Origin: Nitriliruptoraceae bacterium
GTDB taxonomy: Bacteria > Actinomycetota > Nitriliruptoria > Nitriliruptorales > Nitriliruptoraceae
Assembly (NCBI GenBank): GCA_003563915.1
Contig: PWTE01000148.1
Coordinates: forward strand, 1-35,326
Direction: 5' to 3'
Length of the DNA: 35,326 bases
Part shown: piece by piece, positions 7,921 to 16,270 of the stretch
Layout: each line of letters starts with the position of its first letter
How positions within the stretch are numbered: position 1 is the stretch's first letter
Program-made: the position numbers and the translations under genes
The notes under the pieces: model-generated
The model's input: only the letters and a program-made list of their open reading frames with translations
Database searches by the model: none
Told to the model about the DNA's origin: nothing

Positions 7921-9327
7921 ATGCGCACCCTCATCACCAACGGCACGGTGGTCACGGCGACCGGAGCCCACGAGCAGGACGTCCTGCTAGACGGCCAGAC
8001 GATCGCGGCGGTCTTCACCCGTGGCGGCGCGGAGGCTGCCGGCGTCGCCGCCGACGAGGTCGTCGACGCCACCGGCCGCTACGTGCTGCCTGGCGGGATC
8101 GATGCGCACACCCACATGGAGATGCCGTTCGGCGGGACCCACTCCGCGGACACCTTCGAGACCGGCACGATCGCGGCGGCCCACGGCGGGACGACCACGA
8201 TCATCGACTTCGCGATCCAGGCCGCTGGTCAGCAGGTCCGCCCGGGACTGGAACGCTGGTTCGAGAAGGCCGAGGGCACCTGCGCGATCGACTACTCGTT
8301 CCACATGATCCTCGGTGGCGTCGACGACGCGGCGCTGAAGGAGATGGACGGGTTGGTGGCTGAGGGCATCACCTCCTTCAAGCTGTTCATGGCCTATCCG
8401 GGCGTCTTCTACTCCGACGACGGACAGATCCTCCGAGCGATGCAGCAGGCCGCGTCCAACGGGGCGCTGATCTGCATGCACGCGGAGAACGGCATCGCGA
8501 TCGACGTCCTGGCCGAACAGGCGGCAGCTCGGGGCGACACCGACCCGATCAACCACGGACTGACCCGCCCGTCGCGGCTGGAGGGTGAGGCCACCCACCG
8601 CGCGATCCAGTTGGCGCTGGTGGCCGGTGCGCCGCTGTACATCGTGCACCTGTCCGCGCAGGAGGCGCTGGAGCACGTCGCCGTGGCCCGTGGCGAGGGC
8701 CACAACGTCTTCGCGGAGACCTGCCCCCAGTACCTCTACCTGACCCTGGAGGACCACCTCGGCAAGCCCGGGTTCGAAGGCGCGGCCTACGTCGCGTCGC
8801 CGCCGCTGCGTACCCGCGATGAACCGCACCGGGAGAACCTCTGGCGCGGGCTGCGGACCAACGACCTCTCCATGGTCGCCACCGACCACTGCCCGTTCTG
8901 CATGAAAGACCAGAAGGAACTCGGTCGCGAGGACTTCCGCGCGATCCCCAACGGCATCGGCGGGATCGAGCACCGCATGGACCTGCTCCACCAAGGGGTC
9001 GTGGATGGACAACTGTCGCTCGCACGTTGGGTCGAGACCTGCTGCACCACCCCGGCGAGGATGTTCGGGCTGTACCCACAGAAGGGTGTGATCGCTCCCG
9101 GCTCCGACGCCGACGTGGTGATCTACGACCCGACGGCCCGGCACACCCTCAGCGTCGACAATCACCACATGGCGCTGGACCACTCGGCCTGGGAGGGCTT
9201 CGACATCACCGGAGCGGTCGAGAGCGTGTACGCGCGTGGGCGCAAGGTGATCGACCACGGCAGCTTCGTCGGCCGAGCTGGTCACGGCCGGTTCCTCAAG
9301 CGTGGGCTGTCCCAGTACCTGCAGTAG
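7921..9327 (+). CDS. Dihydropyrimidinase / D-hydantoinase
   Basis: Zinc amidohydrolase that opens 5,6-dihydrouracil or dihydrothymine to the N-carbamoyl-beta-amino acid. The binuclear metal site is complete: His63 and His65 (GGIDAHTHMEMPF), the carboxylated Lys154 (GITSFKLFMAYPG), His187 (MHAENG), His243 (IVHLSAQEAL) and Asp322 (VATDHCPF). The 468-aa length is typical. It follows the beta-ureidopropionase by 29 bp and forms a two-step module with it. The dihydropyrimidine dehydrogenase that would feed it is not in the window. Confidence 0.93.
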   Translation: MRTLITNGTVVTATGAHEQDVLLDGQTIAAVFTRGGAEAAGVAADEVVDATGRYVLPGGIDAHTHMEMPFGGTHSADTFETGTIAAAHGGTTTIIDFAIQAAGQQVRPGLERWFEKAEGTCAIDYSFHMILGGVDDAALKEMDGLVAEGITSFKLFMAYPGVFYSDDGQILRAMQQAASNGALICMHAENGIAIDVLAEQAAARGDTDPINHGLTRPSRLEGEATHRAIQLALVAGAPLYIVHLSAQEALEHVAVARGEGHNVFAETCPQYLYLTLEDHLGKPGFEGAAYVASPPLRTRDEPHRENLWRGLRTNDLSMVATDHCPFCMKDQKELGREDFRAIPNGIGGIEHRMDLLHQGVVDGQLSLARWVETCCTTPARMFGLYPQKGVIAPGSDADVVIYDPTARHTLSVDNHHMALDHSAWEGFDITGAVESVYARGRKVIDHGSFVGRAGHGRFLKRGLSQYLQ

Positions 9328-9334
9328 CGAGTCG

Positions 9335-9351
9335 CGCCGGCCCTCTCGGCG
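9335..9351 (+). terminator. Weak hairpin after dihydropyrimidinase
   Basis: CGCCG and CGGCG arms around a 7-nt loop, 8 bp after the stop codon. The 5-bp stem without a T-run makes this a marginal terminator. Confidence 0.25.
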
Positions 9352-9417
9352 TTCCCATCACGACCAGTCCCGGCAACATCGTGGTTAGACTCGGCGCGAT
9401 CGGCCAAGGGATCTGGT

Positions 9418-10491
9418 GTGAAGGGGCTCGTTCTCGCAGGCGGCGCAGGGACGCGCCTGCGACCGATCACCTACACGAGCGCGAAGCAGCTCGTGCCGGT
9501 CGCGAACAAGCCGATCCTGTTCTACGGGCTCGAACAGCTCCGCGAGGCTGGGGTCACGGATATCGGCATCATCGTCGGGGACACCCACGCCGAGATCGAG
9601 CAGGCGGTCGGTGACGGCGCCGAGTTCGGGCTCCAGGTCACCTACCTCCGGCAGGACCAGCCGCTCGGGCTCGCGCACGCTGTCCTGATCGCCGCGGACT
9701 TCCTCGGCGACAGCGACTTCGTGATGTTCCTGGGGGACAACCTCATCGAGGGTGGGATCGGCCACATGGTCGAGGCGTTCCGCACCGACGCGCCGGCGGC
9801 GCAGCTGCTGCTCAAGCAGGTCACCGATCCGGAGCGGTTCGGTGTCGCCGAGCTCGGCCCGGATGGTCGCATCCTCCGGCTCGTGGAGAAGCCGAAGGAC
9901 CCTCCGTCCGACCTGGCATTGGTCGGGGTGTACCTGTTCACCAGCGCCATCATCGATGCGGCGCGACGGATCGAGCCGTCGTGGCGCGGTGAGCTGGAGA
10001 TCACCGACGCGATCCAACGGCTGATCGAGGACGGCGCGCCGGTCCGGGCTTCCCACGTGGAGGGCTGGTGGCTCGACACCGGGAAGAAGGACGAGCTGCT
10101 GGAGGCCAACCGGATCGTGCTCGGCACCGTCGAGCGACGCATCGACGGCAAGGTCGACGCGCGATCGGAGCTCGTCGGTAACGTCGTGATCGAGGCCGGG
10201 GCCGAGGTGCGCGGGTCCACGCTCCGCGGCCCGTGCGTGATCGGAGAGGACGCCCGGATCGTGGACAGCTTCGTCGGTCCGTTCACCTCCATCGGCCCGG
10301 ACTGCCTCGTCGAGCGCAGCGAGTTGGAGTTCTCCGTGCTGCTCCGAGGCTGCCACGTCCGCGACATCAGCCGCCTCGAAGGTTCGCTGCTCGGCCGTGA
10401 GGTGTCGGTGAGCCCGACCGATCGCCGGCCCTACGCCTACCGGCTGATGCTGGGGGACCACAGCCAGGTCGAGATCCCGGGAGGCCCATAG
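9418..10491 (+). CDS. rmlA: Glucose-1-phosphate thymidylyltransferase, long (StrD-like) form
   Basis: Makes dTDP-glucose from glucose 1-phosphate and dTTP. The nucleotidyltransferase domain (1-235) opens with KGLVLAGGAGTRLRPITYT and has the family motifs FLGDNL and VEKPKDPPSD. The remaining ~120 residues (VVIEAGAEVRG, GPCVIGEDARIVDSFVGPFTSIG) are hexapeptide repeats of a left-handed beta-helix, which marks the long ~355-aa class. The GTG follows AAGGGA by 6 nt; TAGACT at 9386-9391 could be the -10 of a promoter. The next gene starts directly after the stop codon and encodes the following step, so they form one operon. Confidence 0.92.
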   Translation: MKGLVLAGGAGTRLRPITYTSAKQLVPVANKPILFYGLEQLREAGVTDIGIIVGDTHAEIEQAVGDGAEFGLQVTYLRQDQPLGLAHAVLIAADFLGDSDFVMFLGDNLIEGGIGHMVEAFRTDAPAAQLLLKQVTDPERFGVAELGPDGRILRLVEKPKDPPSDLALVGVYLFTSAIIDAARRIEPSWRGELEITDAIQRLIEDGAPVRASHVEGWWLDTGKKDELLEANRIVLGTVERRIDGKVDARSELVGNVVIEAGAEVRGSTLRGPCVIGEDARIVDSFVGPFTSIGPDCLVERSELEFSVLLRGCHVRDISRLEGSLLGREVSVSPTDRRPYAYRLMLGDHSQVEIPGGP

Positions 10492-11487
10492 ATGCACGTG
10501 CTGGTCACCGGCGGTGCGGGGTTCATCGGCACCAACTTCATCCGGTACGTGATGACGGAGCAGCCCGACGTCCGCATCACGAACCTCGACGCCCTCACGT
10601 ACGCCGGGAACCGGGCCTCGCTGGAGGAGTTCGAGGACGATCCTCGCTACCGCTTCGTCCACGGCGACATCTGCGATGCGTCCGTCGTCGACGCCGTGAT
10701 GGCCGAGGTGGATGCGGTCGTGAACTTCGCCGCGGAGTCCCACGTCGACCGTTCGATCGACGGTGCCGGGGAGTTCCTGCGGACCAACGTCAGCGGTGCC
10801 GGGGTGGTCTTCGAGGCCGCCCGACGCCACGAGATCGCTCGGGTGCTGCACATCTCGACCGACGAGGTCTACGGGTCGATCGCCGCGCCAGCGTCGTTCC
10901 ACGAGACCGATGCGCTGGAACCCAACAGTCCGTACTCGGCGTCGAAGGCGGCGGCGGATCTGCTGGCGCGCAGCTACCGCGAGACCTACGGCTTCCCGAT
11001 CACGGTGACGCGCACGACCAACAACTTCGGGCCGTACCAGTATCCGGAGAAGGTCATCCCGCTGTTCGTCACCAACCTCTTCGACGGTGGCACGGTCCCG
11101 CTCTACGGCGACGGCAGCAACGTCCGTGACTGGCTGTACGTCATCGACAACGCCGAGGCACAGTGGCGCGTCCTGGTCGATGGCGAGCCCGGTGAGATCT
11201 ACAACGTCGGCGCGGCGAACGAGCTCAGCAACCTCCAGCTCACCCACGCGATCCTCGAGCGGCTCGGGCTCGGCGCGGATCGCATCCGTCACGTCCCCGA
11301 CCGGCCCGGTCACGACCAGCGATATTCCGTCGACACCGCGCAGATCCGCGCCCTGGGCTGGCAGCCGCGTACCGACTTCGAGACAGCACTGGACGCCACG
11401 ATCGCGTGGTACCGGGACAACCCGTCGTGGTGGCGGCCGCTGAAGGAACTCGGCGCGTCGGCGCGTCGCGGGACCGCCATGTCGTGA
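10492..11487 (+). CDS. rmlB: dTDP-glucose 4,6-dehydratase
   Basis: Converts dTDP-glucose to dTDP-4-keto-6-deoxyglucose in deoxysugar and rhamnose synthesis. It is an extended short-chain dehydrogenase: NAD-binding GGAGFIG (7-13), catalytic Thr-Asp-Glu at 123-125 in STDEVYGS, and the YxxxK pair Tyr148/Lys152 in SPYSASKAA. At 331 aa it is full length. It abuts rmlA, and its stop overlaps a GTG that once opened the downstream transporter (now a pseudogene). RmlC and RmlD are absent here, so the end product (rhamnose or another 6-deoxysugar) depends on genes elsewhere. Confidence 0.94.
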   Translation: MHVLVTGGAGFIGTNFIRYVMTEQPDVRITNLDALTYAGNRASLEEFEDDPRYRFVHGDICDASVVDAVMAEVDAVVNFAAESHVDRSIDGAGEFLRTNVSGAGVVFEAARRHEIARVLHISTDEVYGSIAAPASFHETDALEPNSPYSASKAAADLLARSYRETYGFPITVTRTTNNFGPYQYPEKVIPLFVTNLFDGGTVPLYGDGSNVRDWLYVIDNAEAQWRVLVDGEPGEIYNVGAANELSNLQLTHAILERLGLGADRIRHVPDRPGHDQRYSVDTAQIRALGWQPRTDFETALDATIAWYRDNPSWWRPLKELGASARRGTAMS

Positions 11488-12257
11488 CCGAGACCCCCGT
11501 CACCCAGACGGATCCTTGGAACCGCAGCGGGTACCGCGCTGCTCTCTGAACTGATGCACCAACGGGGTCGCCGACCAGGTCTCGTGATCGGTTGGCTCGC
11601 CGGCGCCGTCGGTGGCGGCACGGCGGTCGCGGCGACCGCGAGTGGCTCCTTCCCGTTGTTGGTGGCCGGCTTCCTGATCCTGGGCCTCGGACACGGCGCG
11701 AACCAGCTGGCCCGCTACGCGGCAGCCGATGCGCAGCCTCCGCGGCGCAAAGGGCGGATGGTGAGTCTGATCGTCTGGGGCGGCACGATCGGGGCGGTGG
11801 TCGGACCCGCGACACTGGACCCGATGGCGCCGGTTGCGTCTCGGTTGGGTCTGGATGACCTGGCCGGCTGAGTACCTCCTCCTCACCGAGGTCTGGAAAC
11901 CTCACCAAGCGCCGGGAAGACGGCCGCCGGATCCTCGTGGCGCTCGCTGCCCTGGTCGTCGCCCAGTTCGTCATGCTGTTGGTCATGACCATCACGCCGG
12001 TCCACGTCCGCGGGCACGACCACGGCCTGTCAGGCGTCGGTCTCGTGATCAGCCTGCACGTGTTCGGCACGTTCGGCCTGGCTCCGGTCGCGAGCCTGAC
12101 CTCAGGGTTCCTGGTCGCGGGGGTCGGGTACCCGTTCCTGAGTGCGTTCGGGGCGGCGCTCGCCGCAGTGATGGCGGTGATCGTGGCGATGGAGTTCCGC
12201 CGGGAAGCCGTTCGCTCTCGGCGACTCACACCGGGTGGGCGCCCTCCACCGCGGTAG
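11484..12257 (+). pseudogene. Degenerate MFS transporter with several internal deletions and frameshifts
   Basis: The reading frame opens with GTG overlapping the rmlB stop (GTGA) and gives only ~21 residues (TETPVTQTDPWNR...) before a stop. From about 11518 another frame carries the cytosolic loop after helix 2 and the next helices: MHQRGRRPGLVIGWLAG, FLILGLGHGANQLARYAAAD, GRMVSLIVWGGTIGAVVGP. This ends at a stop near 11871, while a short AEYLLLTEVW piece continues in a third frame. From about 11920 a further frame resumes with RRILVALAALVVAQFVMLLVMTITPVHVRG, GVGLVISLHVFGTFGLAP and a last-helix-like SGFLVAGVGYPFLSAFGAAL. Helix 1-2, a mid-protein block and helices 9-10 seem deleted. The 3' end overlaps the convergent EamA gene. 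Not functional as read. Confidence 0.8.
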
Positions 12258-13203
12258 TGGTTTCGTCGGGGTTGACCGCCTCGTCGCGCTGGACCAGCAC
12301 GATGCCCGAGACGATCAGCGCACCGCCGACGAGTTGCCAGGCCCCGGGCAACTGGGCGAGCAGAGCCCACGCGACCAGCGCGGCGAACAGCACCTCCGTC
12401 AGCGCGACGAACGATGCGGACCGCGTGCCCAAGTGGTGGATGGCCGCGATACCGGTCAGGTAGGCGATCCCCGTGGAGACCGCCACCAGCCACAGCGCCG
12501 GTACCCACCATCCGACCGCGACGCCCGCCAGCAGGGTGTCGCGGGTCGCGAAGCCGAGTGGCACCACCCCGATCGCTCCGGTCAGGCCGATCACGGCGGC
12601 CCCGACCGCCGTGCCCCCGGCCGCCATCACCAACGGCGGCAGGTCCGCCTCCTGGCGGGCCGAGATCACGAAGAAGGCGGCGAGGCAGACCGCGGCGGCC
12701 AACCCCCACACCACCCCGCCGAGATCCACCGCGGTGGTGTGCCACACCTCGATCACGCAGGCGAGGCCGAGCAGCGCGAGTGCGGCCCCGGTCAACGTCC
12801 AGGGTCGTGGCCATCGTCGTGAGCGTGCGGCGGTCCAGCCGAGCAGCAACACGGGTGCGGTGAACTCCAACAGGATCGCCACGCCGACGTCGAGGGTCCG
12901 CACGGCGTTGAAGAAGGCGAACTGGGTCCCCGCCATCGCCACCACGCCGTAGAGCACCAGGATCCGCAGCGAGCTCAGGCTGATGCGTACCCGTCCACGG
13001 CGGGAGATGACGAGCACCAGCGTCAGGAGCACCGCCGTGCCGCCCAGACGCACGAGCACGGCCGCGCCGGCCGTCCAGCCGGTGTCGATCAGCGCCCGCG
13101 CCATCGCTCCCGACGAACCGAAGCTGAAGGCCGACAGCAACGCGAGGCCGAGCGCGATACGCAACGTCCGGCTGGTGGTTGCGCTGCTGGTCGTCCTCGC
13201 CAC
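12226..13203 (-). CDS. EamA/DMT-family transporter (RhaT-like permease)
   Basis: Drug/metabolite transporter superfamily membrane protein of 325 aa with about ten helices arranged as two EamA repeats. The first repeat is about residues 17-145 (LGLALLSAFSFGSSGAMARAL, VAMAGTQFAFFNAVRTLDVGVAILLEFTAPVLLLGW). The second is about 160-300 (VVWGLAAAVCLAAFFVISA, GTRSASFVALTEVLFAALVAWALLAQLPGAWQLVGGALIVSGI). The GTG start has GGAG five bases upstream. It converges on the decayed MFS gene and overlaps its last bases. The substrate, probably an exported amino acid or metabolite, is unknown. Confidence 0.9.
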   Translation of the reverse strand: MARTTSSATTSRTLRIALGLALLSAFSFGSSGAMARALIDTGWTAGAAVLVRLGGTAVLLTLVLVISRRGRVRISLSSLRILVLYGVVAMAGTQFAFFNAVRTLDVGVAILLEFTAPVLLLGWTAARSRRWPRPWTLTGAALALLGLACVIEVWHTTAVDLGGVVWGLAAAVCLAAFFVISARQEADLPPLVMAAGGTAVGAAVIGLTGAIGVVPLGFATRDTLLAGVAVGWWVPALWLVAVSTGIAYLTGIAAIHHLGTRSASFVALTEVLFAALVAWALLAQLPGAWQLVGGALIVSGIVLVQRDEAVNPDETTTAVEGAHPV

Positions 13204-13313
13204 GGCGGCTCCGGGGACACGCTGGTCGTGGACCCTGCCAGCGGATCAGCGCACGCTACGACAGCGACGGGCCATCGTGGCAACCGGGCGACGTCCGAGG
13301 ACGCCGTAGCGCG

Positions 13314-13616
13314 TCAGTCCTCGTCGGTGTAGTCCTGGGGGACCAGCGTGAGTTGTGGCCCCTCGGAGGTCTCCTCGACGTCGAGGACGCTGTCGGCCAG
13401 TGGCTCGGCCAACTCCGGCGCGACGTAGATGGCGGTGCCGTCCTGTTCGGTGACGTGGTCACCGTCGACGGGCTCCTCGGAGAACGCGAGGGCGAGGGCC
13501 GGCTGCCCGGTCTCGTCAGCCTGCGCGAACACGCGCACGCCGAACGAGTCGGGCAGGTCCTGTGCCGAGCGGGCTTCCTCGAGGACGCTGACGGCGGAGG
13601 TCGAGACCTGTAACAC
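13314..13616 (-). CDS. HesB/IscA-fold small protein lacking the cysteine ligands
   Basis: A 100-aa acidic protein resembling A-type Fe-S carrier (HesB-like) proteins: [20 protein letters not shown], then [21 protein letters not shown] and [21 protein letters not shown], the order of strands seen in IscA/ErpA. The three cysteines that bind the cluster in true A-type carriers are absent, as in a group of actinobacterial HesB-like proteins, so a cluster-carrier role is doubtful. The GTG start at 13616 has only a weak GGGA before it; a larger open frame upstream of it is non-coding. It is divergent from the lactate operon across 246 bp. Function unknown. Confidence 0.7.
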   Translation of the reverse strand: MLQVSTSAVSVLEEARSAQDLPDSFGVRVFAQADETGQPALALAFSEEPVDGDHVTEQDGTAIYVAPELAEPLADSVLDVEETSEGPQLTLVPQDYTDED

Positions 13617-13674
13617 GGGGTTCCCAACGTGGGGTTCGATGGCCGTCAGACCGTACAAGGTGCCGACCGGCCCT

Positions 13675-13755
13675 GCCGAACCGGTCCCCGCGACGTGGCG
13701 GTAGGGCCATCCGGCGAGGGAGGTGCCCCGGTTCGGCCCTGGCCCCTGGTTCGGC
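13675..13755. promoter_or_regulatory. Three copies of GGTTCGGC upstream of the lactate/glycolate operon
   Basis: GCCGAACC at 13675-13682 is the inverted form of GGTTCGGC, which recurs at 13730-13737 and 13748-13755. The two direct copies are 18 bp apart, close to two helical turns. They lie between two divergent genes where an activator or repressor of lldP would bind. No regulator gene of the LldR/LutR type is in the window, so the binding protein is unknown. Confidence 0.4.
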
Positions 13756-13783
13756 ACACCTGCGAGGGTGACCCCACGCGCTC

Positions 13784-13793
13784 TCGGTACCGA
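13784..13793. promoter_or_regulatory. 10-bp palindrome TCGGTACCGA upstream of lldP
   Basis: A perfect 10-bp palindrome 70 bp before the lldP start, in the same intergenic region as the GGTTCGGC copies. It could be an operator or core promoter element; short palindromes are frequent at this base composition, so support is modest. Confidence 0.25.
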
Positions 13794-13862
13794 CCGACGC
13801 GGTGCGGTCCCCAGATCCGCCGCTCGTGCCGCCATCAGATCAGGGCGCGAGGGAGTCGATCC

Positions 13863-15659
13863 GTGAACCTCGCCCTTCTGAGCCTGCTCGCGGCGATGCC
13901 GATCCTGGTGATCGGCGTCCTGTTGGTCGGCTTCCGGTGGTCCGCCCGCAACGGGATGGCCGTCGGCTTCGTCGTCGTCATCGTGATCGCCTGGGGGGTG
14001 TGGGACGTCGAACCGATCGCGATCGCGGCCTCGGTCGTCGAGGGGTTGGGCATCTCGCTCGACATCCTCTACATCGTGTTCGGTGCGCTGCTGCTCCTCG
14101 CGACCCTGACCGCCTCCGGGGCGATGGCCAGCATCCGCGCAGCGTTCACCCGGGTGAGCCCTGACCGGCGGGTGCAGGCGGTCATCATCGCCTGGCTGTT
14201 CGGATCGTTCATCGAGGGAGCGTCGGGTTTCGGGACCCCGGCCGCGGTCGCTGCACCGTTGCTGCTCGCCCTGGGGTTCCCCGCCATGGCGGCGGTCATG
14301 TGCGGGCTGATCATCCAGTCCACCCCGGTCACCTTCGGGGCACTCGGCACGCCGATCATCATCGGGGTGAACGCCGGGCTGGAGGGCACGGCGGCGGAAG
14401 CGGCGATCACGGCAGATGGCGGCACCCTGGCCGGCTACCTCGGCGAGGTCGCGTTGGCGGCCGCCACGGTCCACGGGATCGTGGGGCTGCTCATACCGCT
14501 GTTCATGGTCAGCCTGCTCACCCGCTTCTTCGGCCCGAACAAGCGCTTCAGTGACGGGTTCGCGATCTGGCCCTTCGCGCTGTTCGCCGCGGCCGCGATG
14601 ATCGTGCCCTACTGGTTGACGGCGTGGTTGCTCGGCCCGGAGTTCCCGTCGTTGTTCGGCGGACTGATCGGTCTGGCCATCGTCATCACCGCGACCCGCA
14701 AGGGCTTCCTCCAGCCCAAGGAGCCGTGGGACTTCGCACCGCGCAAGGACTGGCTCTCGGACTGGATGGGCTCACTCGAGCCCGATCAGGCTGCTCCCCG
14801 TCAGGTGATCGGCACCGCCCGGGCCTGGGCCCCGTACGGCGTCCTCGCGGCCATCCTCGTCATCACCCGCATCCCCGAGATCGGGCTGCAGAGCGTGCTC
14901 CAGGGGGTCAACCCGACCTGGTCGAACATCTTCGGGGTCGAAGGTGTGAACGCCGGCTTCCAGTTCCTCTACCTGCCAGGGTTCGTGTTCCTCGTCGCGG
15001 TGCTGGCGAGCTACCCGCTGCACCGCATGAAGGGCTCGGAGATCGCGGCGTCCTGGAAGACCGCGGGCAAGCAGATCGTCAAGGCCGCTCCGGCGATCCT
15101 GATCGCGGTGCCGCTCGTACGGATCTTCATCAACTCCGGTGCCGAGTTCAGCACCGGTGACCTCGCGTCGATGCCGCTGACCCTCGCGGAGGGCGCGGCC
15201 GCGGCCACCGGCACGGCGTGGCCCGCGATCGCGACCTTCGTCGGTGGTCTGGGTGCCTTCGCCGCCGGCTCCAACACGATCAGCAACATCATGTTCGCCC
15301 AGTTCCAGTTCGCTACCGCCGAGGGCATCGGCGCCTCGACGGTCCCGATCGTCGCGGCACAGGCGGTCGGTGGGGCCGCAGGCAACATGCTGACCGTCCA
15401 CAACGTCGTGGCCGCGGCCGCGACCGTCGGGCTCGTCGGCCGCGAGGGCGACCTGATGCGCAAGGTCGCGATCCCGTGCCTGTACTACCTGTTCACGGCC
15501 GGGTTCATCAGCTACCTGATCGTCTGGGGACCCGGGCTGAACGTCGGCACGATCGGGCTGGCGCTCCTGGCCATCCTGGCGCTGGCCGTCATCCTGAAGG
15601 CGCGCCAGGAGCGACGTGAGCCTCTACCGTCGCACCGCGACACCGACGCGGACCACTGA
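13863..15659 (+). CDS. lldP: L-lactate/glycolate permease (LctP family)
   Basis: Proton-coupled importer of lactate, and often glycolate, in the cytoplasmic membrane. At 598 aa with about 13-14 hydrophobic helices it matches the LldP/GlcA family. Marks include [19 protein letters not shown] (around 108-126), [19 protein letters not shown], and near the C-terminus [20 protein letters not shown] and [20 protein letters not shown]. The open frame runs further upstream, but the GTG at 13863, eight bases after GAGGGA, precedes the first helix and is chosen. Its TGA shares a base with the lutC ATG (TGATG). It supplies substrate to the oxidases encoded downstream. Confidence 0.93.
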   Translation: MNLALLSLLAAMPILVIGVLLVGFRWSARNGMAVGFVVVIVIAWGVWDVEPIAIAASVVEGLGISLDILYIVFGALLLLATLTASGAMASIRAAFTRVSPDRRVQAVIIAWLFGSFIEGASGFGTPAAVAAPLLLALGFPAMAAVMCGLIIQSTPVTFGALGTPIIIGVNAGLEGTAAEAAITADGGTLAGYLGEVALAAATVHGIVGLLIPLFMVSLLTRFFGPNKRFSDGFAIWPFALFAAAAMIVPYWLTAWLLGPEFPSLFGGLIGLAIVITATRKGFLQPKEPWDFAPRKDWLSDWMGSLEPDQAAPRQVIGTARAWAPYGVLAAILVITRIPEIGLQSVLQGVNPTWSNIFGVEGVNAGFQFLYLPGFVFLVAVLASYPLHRMKGSEIAASWKTAGKQIVKAAPAILIAVPLVRIFINSGAEFSTGDLASMPLTLAEGAAAATGTAWPAIATFVGGLGAFAAGSNTISNIMFAQFQFATAEGIGASTVPIVAAQAVGGAAGNMLTVHNVVAAAATVGLVGREGDLMRKVAIPCLYYLFTAGFISYLIVWGPGLNVGTIGLALLAILALAVILKARQERREPLPSHRDTDADH

Positions 15660-16270
15660 TGGTGGGCGACGCCGGCGGACAGGAGGCGATCATCTCGACA
15701 CCTGACGGGTTCCGCATCGCCGTCGAGGCCGCAAGCTCCCGCTACCTCGAGGTAGGCGACTGGGACGCGGTGATCGCACATCTGAGCGGCGGCGCTGGCG
15801 CTGGGGACGGTCCGGATCGTGCCCCGATCGCACTCGCACCATCGCTTGCCGCCGCACAGCCCGACCTGGTCGATCGGTTCTCCGAGGCGGGCTTCACGGT
15901 CGTGGTCCCCGACGGCGACGATCCAGCGGCACAGGTCGCGGACGTCCCAGTGGCGGTGGTGCGTGGAGAGCTGGCGGTCGCCGAGACGGGCAGCGTGCTG
16001 ATCGCCGAGCACGCGCTGGGTGACCGCGTGGTCACGATGCTGTGCCGCCGCCTGGTGCAGGTCGTCGACGCGGACACGATCGTCGACCGGTTGGAGGGCG
16101 CGGCCGACTGGCTGCGAGAGCGACGTGGGAAGCCGGGCTTCGCGTCGCTGATGACCGGTCCGTCCCGCACGGCGGACATCGAGCGCAGTCTGACGATCGG
16201 GGTGCAGGGACCGGACGAGGTGGAGGTCGTGGTGCTCACCGCGACGCCTGGGGGAGTGCACGAGGCATGA
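15659..16270 (+). CDS. lutC: LutC-type lactate utilization protein (LUD domain)
   Basis: Third component of the LutABC L-lactate oxidation system. The 203-aa protein is a single LUD domain, with the typical VPDGDDPAAQVADVPVAVVRGELAVAETGSVL stretch in its middle (in short: a conserved AxxETGS turn near residue 107) and GPSRTADIERSLTIGVQGPDEVEVVVL near the C-terminus. The segments TADIE and GVQGP are characteristic of the family. It has no Fe-S motif, as expected. Start and stop overlap lldP (TGATG) and the LutB-LutA gene (ATGA), so it is tightly coupled. It probably helps assemble or electron-couple the LutB-LutA complex. Confidence 0.9.
   Translation: MVGDAGGQEAIISTPDGFRIAVEAASSRYLEVGDWDAVIAHLSGGAGAGDGPDRAPIALAPSLAAAQPDLVDRFSEAGFTVVVPDGDDPAAQVADVPVAVVRGELAVAETGSVLIAEHALGDRVVTMLCRRLVQVVDADTIVDRLEGAADWLRERRGKPGFASLMTGPSRTADIERSLTIGVQGPDEVEVVVLTATPGGVHEA

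Noticed and set aside
9418-12257. rmlA/rmlB plus transporter as part of an antibiotic gene cluster
   Set aside because: No polyketide synthase, peptide synthetase, glycosyltransferase or further sugar-modifying gene is present around them.
13629-13862. N-terminal extension of the lactate permease frame
   Set aside because: It has no homology, is Arg/Pro-rich and covers the regulatory motifs; the GTG at 13863 with a ribosome site precedes the first helix.
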